A stretch of DNA of 64,000 bases from Bacillus sp. ISL-51 (GTDB taxonomy: Bacteria; Bacillota; Bacilli; Bacillales; Bacillaceae): the NCBI RefSeq assembly GCF_018613535.1, contig NZ_JAGGQB010000011.1, positions 113,154 to 177,153 of the forward strand. The letters run 5' to 3'. This document shows, piece by piece, positions 50,301 to 56,537 of the stretch (positions are counted from its first letter, which is position 1; each line of letters begins with the position of its first letter). Both the position numbers and the translations under genes were made by a program. The notes beneath the pieces were generated by a model that was not told the origin of the DNA, ran no database searches, and worked only from the letters and a program-made list of their open reading frames with translations.

Positions 50301-53300
50301 GCTGCGGCTTCACATTGACATCCCGCACCATTTTCGGAAACGGATAAAACGAGTGATCGAGCCCGTCAAGGACGGTATCCTGCACCTTTTTCACCAACTG
50401 TGCGAACGGCTCTTTTCGATTCACTCTGTTTCGGATCGGAAGCATGTTGAGAAAATGGCCGATTACCCCATCAAAACGCTCTTCCGGTCTGACCATGGCC
50501 GGCATGCCTACCACAATGTCTTCCTTATCCGTATATTTGCTTAACAGCACCATATAGCAGCTCAGCAAAACGGTTGACAGATTAGTTGAATGAGCCTTAG
50601 CAAATGATGTCAATCCGTGCAGCAGCCGATCCGGGAGGCGGCGTGTATACGTATCTTCTGCAAGCTCCGGTGCCATTTGGCTTGTGCGCATTGACGGAAG
50701 CTGAAGATCCGGCAATGTTCCTCCGAGCTGTTCTTTCCAGTAGGAACGGGAGGCTTTGCTTTCTTCGCCCGCCAAGTACCGCTTTTCCCATGCCGCAAAA
50801 TCATAGTGCGTGACTGAGGAAACAGATTGATCATCTTCTTTCCCCTGCAGCAGCGCCTGATAGTGATCAAGCAGACTATGAATAAATGTAATGGAAGAAA
50901 CGCCGTCAAAGATGATATGATGGATCACCGTAAGTAAGAAATGCTCCGTATCCGATTTTGAAAACAGCTGTACGCGAAGTAACGGGCCGGATTCCTTTAC
51001 GAACGGCTCTTTCACTTTTTTTCTGATAAAAGCGGGTATATCTGACTCTTTTACTTCGGAAATGTCTACCTCCGATAAACCAAAGGGATACTGTGCTTCC
51101 ATTAAATAAAAATCGCCGTTTGTTTCTTTCACAACACGCTTTAACATCGGGTGCTGTTCTAATACAAGCTGAAAAGCCTGCTTTAGTTTCTCTTTGTCTA
51201 TTACTGATATGAATCGGAAACAGAGCGGAACATGATAAGCAGATGATTCAGGCGACATTTTTTGCAGGGTCCACAGCCCTTTTTGAACCTCAGAAAGAGG
51301 AAGCGCCGTTTGTTTTTTCTCTGTTTCCACAGACGGTGCAGGCTGCGCCGGATTAAGCTGATCAGGCGCTTTTTCAGCTGTATAGGCCGCTAATGCGCCA
51401 ATCGTCGGATGCTGGTGCAGCTCCCTCGCCGTAAGCCTGATATGATACGTTTTTTCAATCGATCTGGCGAGTCTCATCATTTTTATGGAGTTTACTCCAA
51501 GACTTTGAAACGGAGTATCTGCGTCGATAAGCTCATCTGCTATTTCAAGTTCATTTTTCAATAAGCGGATACATTCATTTTGAATCTCTTTTTCTGCTGC
51601 AGCAGATTCAGAGATGTCCGCACCTTGTCTCTTTTTATGTAAAGAATCAAATTGTCCTTGTTCGAAAGACGTTTTCAGCTGGGTGCGCTGGATTTTTCCG
51701 ATCGCCGTTTTCGGAATGTCTTCTTTTGCCACCGGCAATAAATAGTCAGGTGTGACGCCGACTTTCTGTGTCACATGCTGATGAATGGTTTGGAGCAGCT
51801 TGGCCATGCGGTTGTCATCCAATTGAACGGACGTGACAAAGAAGATCGCCAGCTTGTCTGTCGTGCTTTGATTCGGCCGGACGGCGCATGCGGCTGTAAA
51901 TGACGTTTCAATTTCCGGTAATTCCTCAACAGCCGATTCAATCGCGTGGCTGTAGAAGTTCACGCCGTTAATGATGATGGCATCTTTTGTACGGCCCGTT
52001 ATCGTCAGGCGGCCTTCACGCAAGAAGCCGAGGTCTCCCGTTTCAAACCAGCCGTCTTCTGTGAAGACACTCTCATTTAAATCCGGGCGCTCATAGTAGC
52101 CGCTCGTAACAGTCAGTCCCGACACTTGAAACCGGCCGATTTCTCCTTCTTCCACTACTTGATTCCGCTCATCCGTAATCCTCATATTAAATCCCGGGAT
52201 CGGAAGCCCGATCTCGACGAAACGGTCTTCGTCGCTCGTGTTTGCCCGTGTAAACTCGTCTGAGAAAATCACGCCTGAAGATGTTTCAGACATTCCCCAT
52301 GCGGGCCGGATCGCATTAGCGGGCAGGCCGTGCGGCTCGAGCAGCTCCATGATTCTGCGCCCGACTTTTGCAACCGCGGCCTCCCCGCCATTGAGCATGT
52401 AACGCATTGAGGATAAGTCCCAATTCCGGGTTTGAATGTCTTCTGCAAAGTCTGCAAGAAGACCGAAAGCAAAATTGGGCGCCCACGTAACGGAAGCGCG
52501 GTAATGATCAATCAAATCGAGCCATTTCAAAGGGTCCATCAAAATAGACTCACTTGGTATATTGATTTCTTTACACCCAAGGTAAACATCGCGCAGGTGG
52601 AGCATTCCGATGCCGCCGACATGGTCAAAAGGCATCCAGTTAAATGTGACGTCATCACTTGTATAGCCCTGCATTTGAATATTTCCTTTCACCATGCACA
52701 CGATGTTTTCATGACTGAGCATAACGGCTTTCGGCGTGCCCGTGCTCCCTGAGGTTAACAGCAGCATCGCCAAGTCTTTCGGACGGGGATGGTGCCAGTC
52801 TGTTACCATATCTGCCGCTGACAGATCTTCCGCGGCTAAAGCACAGAACCCGGCAAGTTTCTGCTCCATCGCCCATTCTGTCATTTCCGGCAGCATCTCC
52901 CGGCTTGTGATGACAAACGGCTTATTCAAAAGCGTCCAGGCGTCTTTCAGTTTTTGAGTGCCGCTGTTCATTTCCGTATAAGCCGGTGCGGCTGCAAGCG
53001 GCACCGGAATGGCACCCGCTAAAACACAGCCCCAAAAAGCGGGGATGAGCTGAGAATTGTCGCTGAGCTGCAAAATTACTTCATCTGCAGCTTTCACTCC
53101 TGATTGCCGGAGCCCTTTTACAATTGAAAGAGCGATTTTTCTCAGACCGCTGTACGTCTGATATACTTCAGTACCGTCAGGCTGGATATAAGTGATTCCC
53201 TTTGTGTCTCCCGCCGCCGCGGCAGTTTTATGCAGAACTTCAGGAATCGTCATCGGCTGATCCGCAGAGAGCCGCAATGGTTTTCCATAACTGACAGATG

Positions 53301-53337
53301 GTTTGAGTAACCCGCTTTCATTCATATCCCTTTTCAT
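38374..53337 (-). CDS. baeJ: BaeJ, loading and first-module hybrid NRPS/trans-AT PKS
   Basis: First megasynthase, 4,987 residues. Order: acyl-ligase domain (1-575, LLLTSGSTGTPK near 195), ACP (Ser617), condensation domain (~668-1095, HHIIFDG near 810), adenylation domain (~1150-1640), PCP (Ser1676), KS1 (Cys1919 in NCSSS), DH (~2356-2620, HVVREKAVLP), KR (near 2835), twin ACPs (Ser3125, Ser3217), KS2 (Cys3478), KR (near 4138), ACP (Ser4452), and a terminal KS with Cys4690 but ANGSGT instead of HGTGT, so non-elongating. Adenylation pocket positions read D-I-L-Q-L-G-M-I-W, a close match to the glycine code. In the B. subtilis homologue PksJ the ligase domain loads alpha-ketoisocaproate and the first KR reduces both keto groups (published work). 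Start ATG 53337 has GGAGG 7 nt upstream and lies 38 bp after baeI. No AT domain is present. Confidence 0.96.
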   Translation of the reverse strand: MKRDMNESGLLKPSVSYGKPLRLSADQPMTIPEVLHKTAAAAGDTKGITYIQPDGTEVYQTYSGLRKIALSIVKGLRQSGVKAADEVILQLSDNSQLIPAFWGCVLAGAIPVPLAAAPAYTEMNSGTQKLKDAWTLLNKPFVITSREMLPEMTEWAMEQKLAGFCALAAEDLSAADMVTDWHHPRPKDLAMLLLTSGSTGTPKAVMLSHENIVCMVKGNIQMQGYTSDDVTFNWMPFDHVGGIGMLHLRDVYLGCKEINIPSESILMDPLKWLDLIDHYRASVTWAPNFAFGLLADFAEDIQTRNWDLSSMRYMLNGGEAAVAKVGRRIMELLEPHGLPANAIRPAWGMSETSSGVIFSDEFTRANTSDEDRFVEIGLPIPGFNMRITDERNQVVEEGEIGRFQVSGLTVTSGYYERPDLNESVFTEDGWFETGDLGFLREGRLTITGRTKDAIIINGVNFYSHAIESAVEELPEIETSFTAACAVRPNQSTTDKLAIFFVTSVQLDDNRMAKLLQTIHQHVTQKVGVTPDYLLPVAKEDIPKTAIGKIQRTQLKTSFEQGQFDSLHKKRQGADISESAAAEKEIQNECIRLLKNELEIADELIDADTPFQSLGVNSIKMMRLARSIEKTYHIRLTARELHQHPTIGALAAYTAEKAPDQLNPAQPAPSVETEKKQTALPLSEVQKGLWTLQKMSPESSAYHVPLCFRFISVIDKEKLKQAFQLVLEQHPMLKRVVKETNGDFYLMEAQYPFGLSEVDISEVKESDIPAFIRKKVKEPFVKESGPLLRVQLFSKSDTEHFLLTVIHHIIFDGVSSITFIHSLLDHYQALLQGKEDDQSVSSVTHYDFAAWEKRYLAGEESKASRSYWKEQLGGTLPDLQLPSMRTSQMAPELAEDTYTRRLPDRLLHGLTSFAKAHSTNLSTVLLSCYMVLLSKYTDKEDIVVGMPAMVRPEERFDGVIGHFLNMLPIRNRVNRKEPFAQLVKKVQDTVLDGLDHSFYPFPKMVRDVNVKPQQIGSPIFTTAFFYQNFLQNTSYQSMLDQYEEFSCEFVKDIHQEGEYDLVFELWEEKSGMDLTMKYSTELFDEAGVSRLFDQFVHAAESLTGQADLPLGDISLLPKEEEELILHTWNETSREYPDVCFHELFERQAAKTPDACAVVYEKETLTYRELDEKSTKLALFLQAHGAVPDGLIGIYTDRSLEMAVGLLGILKAGGAYVPLDPSYPADRLEYMIADSGITMALTTADLQDSLNWSSVQAVAVDRDWHEIERTVAERTALKRLVTPDDLAYVIYTSGSTGKPKGVMIPHRALTNFLTSMAQEPGLSSEDKLLAVTTYCFDIAALELYLPLIKGAECNICKTEDTKDAKKLKELIKEYKPTIMQATPFTWKMLFHSGWTNEERMKILCGGEALSEQLKQQFLNTGSEAWNMFGPTETTIWSAVQRISESESALTIGRPIANTRIYILDSQLKPVPPGVSGELCIAGDGLARGYFNKPELTEKAFVNHELERDSKLYKTGDMARWLPDGRIEYMGRMDSQVKIRGYRIELGDIESKLNAHPDVQESVVVVNSHTGSERLAAYYIAQNGKSLLSAKELRNHLKKALPAYMVPAYFIRLEELPLTPNGKVDRKRLARRGLTENPAETKAVSSSDIQHTVLAIWRDVLKNSEIEPDDRFFDAGGDSLLAVTAADRITQELHCEFSVTELFEYATVKGISRYIADQKPKEAALSAVPHKKTRSDSRKRPSHDLPDYYEDSVAVIGISCEFPGAENHFEFWDNLKEGKESIAFFTKEELRRFGVSEELADHPGFVAAKSAIDGKEMFDPGFFGFSPKDAEFMDPQLRMLLLHSWKAIEDAGYVSKEIPETSVYMSASNNSYRNLLPAETTEQLETPDGYVSWVLAQSGTIPTMISHKLGLKGPSYFVHANCSSSLIGLHSAYKSLQSGESKYALVGGATLHTEANAGYVHQPGLNFSSDGHIKAFDASADGMMGGEGAAAVLLKNAADAVRDGDHIYALLRGIGVNNDGADKVGFYAPSVKGQAEVIQKVIDQTGINPETVSYVEAHGTGTKLGDPIELSALGSVYGQYTDQKQFCGIGSVKTNVGHLDTAAGMAGCIKVVMSLYHQELAPSINYKEPNPNLDLENSSFYVVEEKKALSREINTHRMALSSFGLGGTNTHAIFEQYQPSSRQEDWKGPFIIPMSARKKERLKEYARQLLAFLQTNETTDADLADAAYTFQIGREAMEQRAVFITSSIAELTQQLGDFVNDKPSIKGCFRGEKQQAKDIAWLSDDDDSAELIEKWLAKGKGNKLAEMWSKGVDINWHKLYKDKHPNRISMPVYPFAKEPYWPKKAERKTPAAQAGISALHPLVHQNTSDLSQQRFSSLFTGSEFFLTDHVVREKAVLPGAAYMEMAYEAVKRALGGLLEDDERITLRHTVWLKPIVVHEQQRQVHIALFPEEDGIISYDIYSVNENEEVLHSQGRAEIIKADKHPKADLAALQSRCAADKLEPAAFYQEGRSRGMFHGKAFQGIKAAFIGEKEVLAELQLPSSVSHTGGQFTLHPSMIDSAVQTATICIMQEFAGHKLILPFALEHLEVVKRCTPNMWAHARFSEGYQSGDPVQKADIDLFDDTGAVCVKMRGFSTRVLEGDTESIQTSSVSEKIMFEPVWKEAELSQASGLHADEHLVILCEEARHANGDIASGLKDAGLLMLDGAGKTAAERFQTYAQTIAERIQQMMGEKRKGRILIQTVISADGSQQLFAGLSGLLKTAELEYGKLTCQLIEISAIEEMPAIAQKLKNDSQRPQDKHIRYKGEKRYVKAWKEIQPALETDAVWKDEGVYLITGGTGSLGLMFAKEITNRVKQPRLILTGRSDVNEEKQREISMLQQAGANVVYKKLDAADRQANEALIQEIMSQFGKLNGIIHGAGVIKDRFLIQKTSQEFQEVLAPKVLGAAYLDEASKDCELDFFVLFSSVSGSLGNIGQADYAAGNAFMDAYAAYRDSLAAVGLRHGKTISFNWPLWKEGGMQAGAETEQMMAKTFGMVPLQTETGLAAFYEGMAHTKPHLFAAEGMAAKLKQTFLPVSEPESPEEKHTAASAVSESNWHDPLTQMVSSILKVSREDIDIDTELSEYGFDSVSFTVFTNQLNEAHQLELAPTIFFEYGTIRSLAEYLTDEVKAELSSAVRDPEDGKPRQALHTSLTGMVSEILKVDREDIDIDTELSEYGFDSVSFTVFTNRINETHQLELAPTIFFEYGTINSLAGHLAKEYHGRFAETKPKEVSVQEHPEAQKPKAAKRKRFASVITAKAETPKLTKPRFEPVAIVGISGRFPGAKDVDEFWGNLKEGKDCITTIPKGRWDWEAFDGDPNLEENKTNIRWGGFIDGIAEFDPLFFGISPREAQYLDPQQRLLLTFAWGAIEDAGCKPESLSGTNTGVFIGTGNTGYKDLFTRAGLPLEGHAATGSMIPSVGPNRLSYLLNLHGPSEPVETACSSSLVAIHRAVSAMQNGECDMAIAGGINTILTEEAHISYSKAGMLSKDGKCKTFSKDANGYVRGEGAGMIMLKKLADAERDGNPIYGIIRGTAENHGGRANTLTSPNPKQQADLLVNAYRKAEVDPSTVTYIEAHGTGTELGDPIEINGLKAAFQELSKTNEESEAADHRCGIGSVKSNIGHLELAAGISGVMKVLLQMKHKTLVKSLHAETINPYIQLKDSPFYIVQENQEWKALTDKNGKIIPRRAGVSSFGIGGVNAHIVIEEYIPEEAGHSVHKVNPDNPAIILLSAKSKAKLHEQAVQLLEEIHKKPYTDKDLAAIAYTLQTGRDEMEERLAFLAATMSELETKLYAFTENQQDAQGLYTGQSRNKETFALFTADEDMDIVIDAWIRKRKYAKLAEVWVKGGVINWNRLYDDNRPRLISLPSYPFAKDTYWLPEHNKKHQPHIEKRSKSVLTKQWELSPAEYREPSTSPVAIFADRETMNLAEEVSAHFPNHRIIGTEELSAEYDWKSFAGVIDLLGAAKEDHGDMIGMKWLQKLIEHGRKDGITLLCVTKELESLGIKGAAQTTGAGRAGLYRMLACEYSHLVSRHLDLEASLKSSQVAKQIADEFNVRSDDAEICWRDGMRYRAVLKASENHDLHEERRTDFPEDHVLFITGGTRGIGLLCARHFTEHYGVKKLVLTGRETLPPRNEWTGGLKGAPASVREKIQAVLELEAKGVKVHVLSVPLADEAVLKQELNHIKQTLGPIGGVIHCAGVTDKETLAFIRKTDEDIQRVLEPKIDGLQALYNVFSGEPLKFFVLFSSVSAAIPALSAGQADYAMANAYMDYFANAFRELSPIVSIQWPNWKETGMGEVTNKAYKDSGLYSITNAEGLQLLDGILARSIRGAVLPAVSNPELWKPEQFMRRSKQVVHEKSPADQKPAGKIADPAEDHARLAKKTEAWLTELFSQELRIDQDQLETDVLFQDYGVDSIILAQLLQRINRSLEASLDPSILYEYPTIQSFAVWLIEGYAESLSGLFKMETPEPASKAQAEREGEKPAAALQEESFDGGPHGEDIAVVGMSCRFPGADTLEAYWSILAEGRSSIRPVPPERWGSETPYYAGVLDGIREFDPEFFLLPEEDVKAMDPQALAALEECLNLWYHAGYTPEEIKGEPIGVYLGGRSRHKPGEENLLDAKNPIVAVGQNYLAANLSQYFDMRGPSLVLDTACSSALVGMNMAVQALLTGEIKAAVVGGVSLFESEETHKLFDQRGILSEASAFHVFDERADGVVLGEGVGMVLLKTVKQALKDGDSIYAVVKAASVNNDGRTAGPATPSLDAQKAVMKAALAKSGKQPEDISYIEANGSGTVVTDLLELKAIQSVYRPQDAGPLGIGSVKPNIGHPLCAEGIASFIKVVLMLKERSFVPFLSGEQEHAHFDREKANIIFSRALTEWPSSIPAAGINCFADGGTNAHIIIEAWQENGERKVKRQPLTPPVLKKRLISPDSREQIKEKTAANIWDTYEVEV
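38379..38383 (-). promoter_or_regulatory. Ribosome-binding site that decides the baeL start
   Basis: GGAGG on the minus strand inside the last codons of baeJ, 6 nt before GTG 38372. It favours the GTG over the in-frame ATG at 38390, which would place the start upstream of the binding site. Confidence 0.7.
43569..44070 (-). repeat. Twin ACP domains of BaeJ, near-identical tandem repeat
   Basis: Two consecutive carrier domains (Ser3125 and Ser3217, 92 residues apart) share almost the same sequence around REDIDIDTELSEYGFDSVSF and in the helix that follows. The DNA is also nearly identical, including an uninterrupted shared stretch of more than 30 bases. This indicates a recent duplication or ongoing gene conversion. 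Tandem ACPs are common in trans-AT synthases. Confidence 0.85.
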
Positions 53338-53375
53338 AGAGCTGCCTCCATTTCATCTGTATGTATAATGTATTT

Positions 53376-54125
53376 TTACACTCCGTACATGGTCGTGATC
53401 CGTTTTTTCACTTCTTCATCATGAAAGGTTTTGTCATGCATGATTAATTCTTTTTCAATAACGGCAGGCAGCTGCTCGCGAAACGGCGCCACTAAGTGTT
53501 TTTTCAATGTGATTAAAGAGTTTCGCGGCTTTTCCGCAAGCTCACGGGCCAATTCCTTCGCATGGCTTAATACCTGCCGGCGCGGCAGCACCGGAAAAGG
53601 AACTCCCCTTTTCTCCAATTCACCGCCTCGGTAATGGCCGCCGTTCATCAGCATCTCATGCCCAAGGCTGAAGCCGAGCTTCTGAGGAACGATAAATGTA
53701 GCGCCCATTCCTGGGGTAAACCCGTATTTCATAAAGTTTGCGGTATACACACTTTCTCTGCTTAAAATGACAAAATCAGCAAACAGCCCCATGACAAACC
53801 CGCCGCCGATTCCATGGCCCTGCATAGCGGCAACGACGGGAATATCGCATTCCAGCGCCAAAGAGTACATGCGGTCTTCTGTAAACTTCGTAATGCCCTG
53901 CTGAATCCTGAGCAGACCTTCCTGCGTGCCTCCTGAAGCAAAGTAATTATCATATCCGGTTAAAATAACGGCTTTATAGGCTGAAGATGCCTGTATCCGT
54001 TCAAACGCCTTCATTAATCCATCTGTCAGCTCTTGTGAAAAGGCGTTTTTGTGGGCTCTGTCTTGCATCGTCACTTGGACAATATCCGGTTCGATCTCAA
54101 GCAGTTCAACTGCAGCGTGCGGCAT
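53376..54125 (-). CDS. baeI: BaeI, ECH2-type decarboxylase of the beta-branching cassette
   Basis: A 249-residue crotonase-fold protein. By family (PksI, CurF-ECH2 type) it decarboxylates the 3-methylglutaconyl intermediate on the acceptor ACP to a beta-methyl enoyl thioester, completing the methyl branch on the BaeL-bound chain. Visible features are the oxyanion-hole regions around YFASGGT and GHGIGGGF and the conserved crotonase core. ATG 54125 has AGGAGG about 6 nt upstream. It starts 9 bp after the baeH stop and is followed 38 bp later by baeJ, in the same transcript as the rest of the cassette. It differs clearly in sequence from BaeH, as expected for the second of two sequential enoyl-CoA-hydratase homologues. 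Confidence 0.93.
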   Translation of the reverse strand: MPHAAVELLEIEPDIVQVTMQDRAHKNAFSQELTDGLMKAFERIQASSAYKAVILTGYDNYFASGGTQEGLLRIQQGITKFTEDRMYSLALECDIPVVAAMQGHGIGGGFVMGLFADFVILSRESVYTANFMKYGFTPGMGATFIVPQKLGFSLGHEMLMNGGHYRGGELEKRGVPFPVLPRRQVLSHAKELARELAEKPRNSLITLKKHLVAPFREQLPAVIEKELIMHDKTFHDEEVKKRITTMYGV

Positions 54126-54134
54126 GATATCCTC

Positions 54135-54917
54135 CTAACTGTTTTCATTCTCCCATGGTAACCGGCCCGTTTCTGCGTAACGGATAATGGCCGCTTGATT
54201 ATCCCGGTCTGAAAACATAGCTTGGTTTTCCGCTAAAGCGATTGATTTAGAGCGATGAACAAGGTCATTCAGCGAGTCCATGTATTGTTTGTAGCGGATG
54301 ACGGCCTTTTTCGACAGCAGGCGGAGGCGAAGCAAATGCTTTCTCAGCTCCGCGCCGCTTTCCGGGCTGCAAACATCCGCAAGCCCCCATTCCTGTGCCT
54401 GCCGGACGGAAACGGGTTTCGTCATGATTGTCATATAATGCGCCTTTTGGAACCCGATCCGCTGAATCAAAAACGGCAGAACACACGCGGGAAAAAGTCC
54501 GAACAACAGTTCAGATAAGCTGAATGAAGCGGACTCGTCTGCAATGACAATATCGCTGGCGGCAGCAAAGCCAACTCCTCCGGCATTTACTTTTCCGCGG
54601 ACGTGGGCGATTGTAATGTACGGCCCCGACTTTAATGCCAGCCATAAACGGTACAGCGGTTCCTGCGTCTCCGCATGCTGAATCCCCTGCCTCATCTTCT
54701 GATACATCTCGCCGAAATCTGCCCCAAAACAAAACACCTCAGGCAGCCCTTCAAGCACTACGACGGTAACCGATGCCTCGCATTCAGAAAGAACATGCAG
54801 GCATTCTTCCACTAAACGGTCATTAATCGTATTATTGGCTTCAGGGCGGTAAAAGGTAATGAAGCAGACATTTTGCTGAAAGCGGACTTGTATCGTGTCA
54901 TAGGTCACAGCAGCCAC
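54135..54917 (-). CDS. baeH: BaeH, ECH1-type dehydratase of the beta-branching cassette
   Basis: A 260-residue enoyl-CoA-hydratase homologue. By family (PksH) it dehydrates the HMG-type thioester made by BaeG to the 3-methylglutaconyl thioester on the acceptor ACP. The crotonase signature is visible around FCFGADF and VRGKVNAGGVGF. The start is a GTG at 54917, overlapping the 3' end of baeG by 13 bp, so translation is probably coupled. A second GTG at 54908, preceded by AGGTGG, is an alternative that would shorten the protein by three residues. The first start fits my memory of PksH, whose N-terminus aligns from that point. Confidence 0.92.
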   Translation of the reverse strand: MAAVTYDTIQVRFQQNVCFITFYRPEANNTINDRLVEECLHVLSECEASVTVVVLEGLPEVFCFGADFGEMYQKMRQGIQHAETQEPLYRLWLALKSGPYITIAHVRGKVNAGGVGFAAASDIVIADESASFSLSELLFGLFPACVLPFLIQRIGFQKAHYMTIMTKPVSVRQAQEWGLADVCSPESGAELRKHLLRLRLLSKKAVIRYKQYMDSLNDLVHRSKSIALAENQAMFSDRDNQAAIIRYAETGRLPWENENS

Positions 54918-56167
54918 CTGTATTTCCGATGGAATTCGCTGATTTCTTCTAAATATAAACGCGGGCTTCCTTTGTGATGGTCTGAGATGCCCGGGATCAT
55001 GTTCATATCCAGCTTTACATTACGGGTGCCGAACTTCACCATGCCGCTTTCTTTAAATAATTCTTCATACTCTTCCATTGACAGCCGATACCTATTGTTC
55101 AGATGCTCTTCTATTCCAAATGACCGCTGCCGTATTTGTCCCTCAGGCGTAACGATGCCGCTGTAAAATTCCGAGCAGCAGCCTGATCCGTAAGAGAAAC
55201 AGCCGATCCGTTTTGAGGTTTCAAATGTCCCCTGGTCGATGGTGCTTGCCAGCGCCAAAAGGACGGCGGCTCCCATAATATTTCCGACTCTTTGACAATA
55301 GCGTAATCCCGGCTCTACCCTGCTTTGGAAATCCTGTTCAATCTCAGCGCTTTTCGCTTTCGCAAGCTTGCGCATCATCGTACGGTGCGCTCCTTTTACC
55401 ATGCCGCCAAACGGTGTATGATAGGCCAAATAGTGAAACGTATCCTTGTAATCGGCAAGAGGCACACGGTTTTTGTACTCCCGAAACGTCTGTTCACAGC
55501 AATCGAGATAGGACATCAGTGACAGGTCCGCATCGCCCGCTTCACTGTCAGGAATCGGGCGGCACGTATCCATAACTTCATAGCCGTAGTAGCCGTTTGC
55601 ACCCGCATCCGCCTGAAAAACGATCGGATTTTCGCCTACCAATAAGGCAACCGCACCCGCTCCGGCACTCGGTTCTGCATAAGACCAATCCTCGCTTAAC
55701 GCATCACCGCCTTCGGCAATTAAGAACCGGGAAATATCAGTCGCAACGACAAGCGCTTTGGCTCCCGGGGATGTTTGAGACAAAATAAAGTTGAGCGCCA
55801 TCTGAAAACCCGCCGTTCCCGAATAACAGGCTTGCTTCAGTTCAAATAAACGGCAGTTCCGATTCAGGCCTAAGTGATCATGGATATATGTACTGAGTGA
55901 TTTTCCGAAGTCAATGCCCGACTCCGAGCAGGTAATCAGCAGTTCAATCCGGTCTTTTTCAGCCTCTGTCAAGCGATCAATAATCGGCTTTGCCGCATTT
56001 ACACCGAATGTAACGGGATCTTCGTACGGAAGCGCCACCGCTTTTTCTTTCATCAATAAATTTTCAAATCTGGCAGGGTCTAAATTTCTGTATGCCGCCA
56101 GCTGCATGACATCGAGATAAGCTGTACCGCCAAACACATTGATTGCTTCTATTCCGGCCGCAGCCAT
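54905..56167 (-). CDS. baeG: BaeG, HMG-CoA-synthase-like beta-branching enzyme
   Basis: A 420-residue HMG-CoA-synthase homologue. It condenses acetyl-S-AcpK with the beta-keto group of the ACP-bound polyketide, the first step of beta-methyl branching. Counting from ATG 56167, the family triad is in place: Glu82 (CSESG), Cys114 (KQACYSG) and His250 (AYHTPFGG). The frame opens further upstream at a GTG (56182), but that GTG overlaps a GGAGG element lying 8 nt before ATG 56167, so the GGAGG is the ribosome-binding site and the ATG is the start. acpK lies just upstream; the 3' end overlaps baeH. In B. subtilis a KS-like decarboxylase gene (pksF) separates acpK and pksG; only 53 bp separate them here. 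Confidence 0.95.
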   Translation of the reverse strand: MAAAGIEAINVFGGTAYLDVMQLAAYRNLDPARFENLLMKEKAVALPYEDPVTFGVNAAKPIIDRLTEAEKDRIELLITCSESGIDFGKSLSTYIHDHLGLNRNCRLFELKQACYSGTAGFQMALNFILSQTSPGAKALVVATDISRFLIAEGGDALSEDWSYAEPSAGAGAVALLVGENPIVFQADAGANGYYGYEVMDTCRPIPDSEAGDADLSLMSYLDCCEQTFREYKNRVPLADYKDTFHYLAYHTPFGGMVKGAHRTMMRKLAKAKSAEIEQDFQSRVEPGLRYCQRVGNIMGAAVLLALASTIDQGTFETSKRIGCFSYGSGCCSEFYSGIVTPEGQIRQRSFGIEEHLNNRYRLSMEEYEELFKESGMVKFGTRNVKLDMNMIPGISDHHKGSPRLYLEEISEFHRKYRWLL

Positions 56168-56175
56168 GATCTTCG

Positions 56176-56180
56176 CCTCC
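56176..56180 (-). promoter_or_regulatory. Ribosome-binding site that decides the baeG start
   Basis: GGAGG on the minus strand, 8 nt before ATG 56167. It overlaps the upstream in-frame GTG (56182), which therefore is unlikely to be the start. Confidence 0.7.
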
Positions 56181-56220
56181 ACATATGTATTAAATTCCCG
56201 TTTTTCGTTCGTTTTTTAAA

Positions 56221-56469
56221 TCAGACAGCCTGTACTTTTTCATACAGCTTTTCTGCTAATTCGCCGATATTCGTAACTCCCGTCAGCTCAACGCGGGGGA
56301 TATGCAGCGATAAACCCTCCAGCATCATCGTAATAATCTCAGCCCGGTCAACGGAATCCGCCCCTAAATCAGCCAAGCGGTCTTCAAATGAAAGCTCCCG
56401 GCCTTCTAATTCAGGCAAAACCTCATATATATTGCGTTTCAGCATTTCAAAAATTCTCTCTTTATTCAT
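56221..56469 (-). CDS. acpK: AcpK, free-standing donor acyl carrier protein
   Basis: A discrete 82-residue acyl carrier protein with the phosphopantetheine site LGADSVDRAE (Ser39 from ATG 56469). In the homologous pksX pathway AcpK is loaded with malonate by an AT, the malonyl group is decarboxylated to acetyl, and acetyl-AcpK is the donor for the HMG-CoA-synthase homologue (published for B. subtilis). An upstream in-frame ATG at 56475 is only 2 nt from the AGGAGG element, whereas ATG 56469 is 8 nt away; I prefer the second. The gene lies 68 bp after baeE and 53 bp before baeG. It lacks the Trp after the Ser that marks acceptor ACPs, as expected for a donor. Confidence 0.94.
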   Translation of the reverse strand: MNKERIFEMLKRNIYEVLPELEGRELSFEDRLADLGADSVDRAEIITMMLEGLSLHIPRVELTGVTNIGELAEKLYEKVQAV

Positions 56470-56477
56470 TGACATTT

Positions 56478-56483
56478 CCTCCT
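56478..56483 (-). promoter_or_regulatory. Ribosome-binding site that decides the acpK start
   Basis: AGGAGG on the minus strand. The spacing is 2 nt to ATG 56475 and 8 nt to ATG 56469, so the second ATG is favoured. Confidence 0.7.
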
Positions 56484-56537
56484 AGTCCTCTTTCGTTTTA
56501 TGAATTTTCCATGTTTTCAATCTATCATTTCGTCTTG

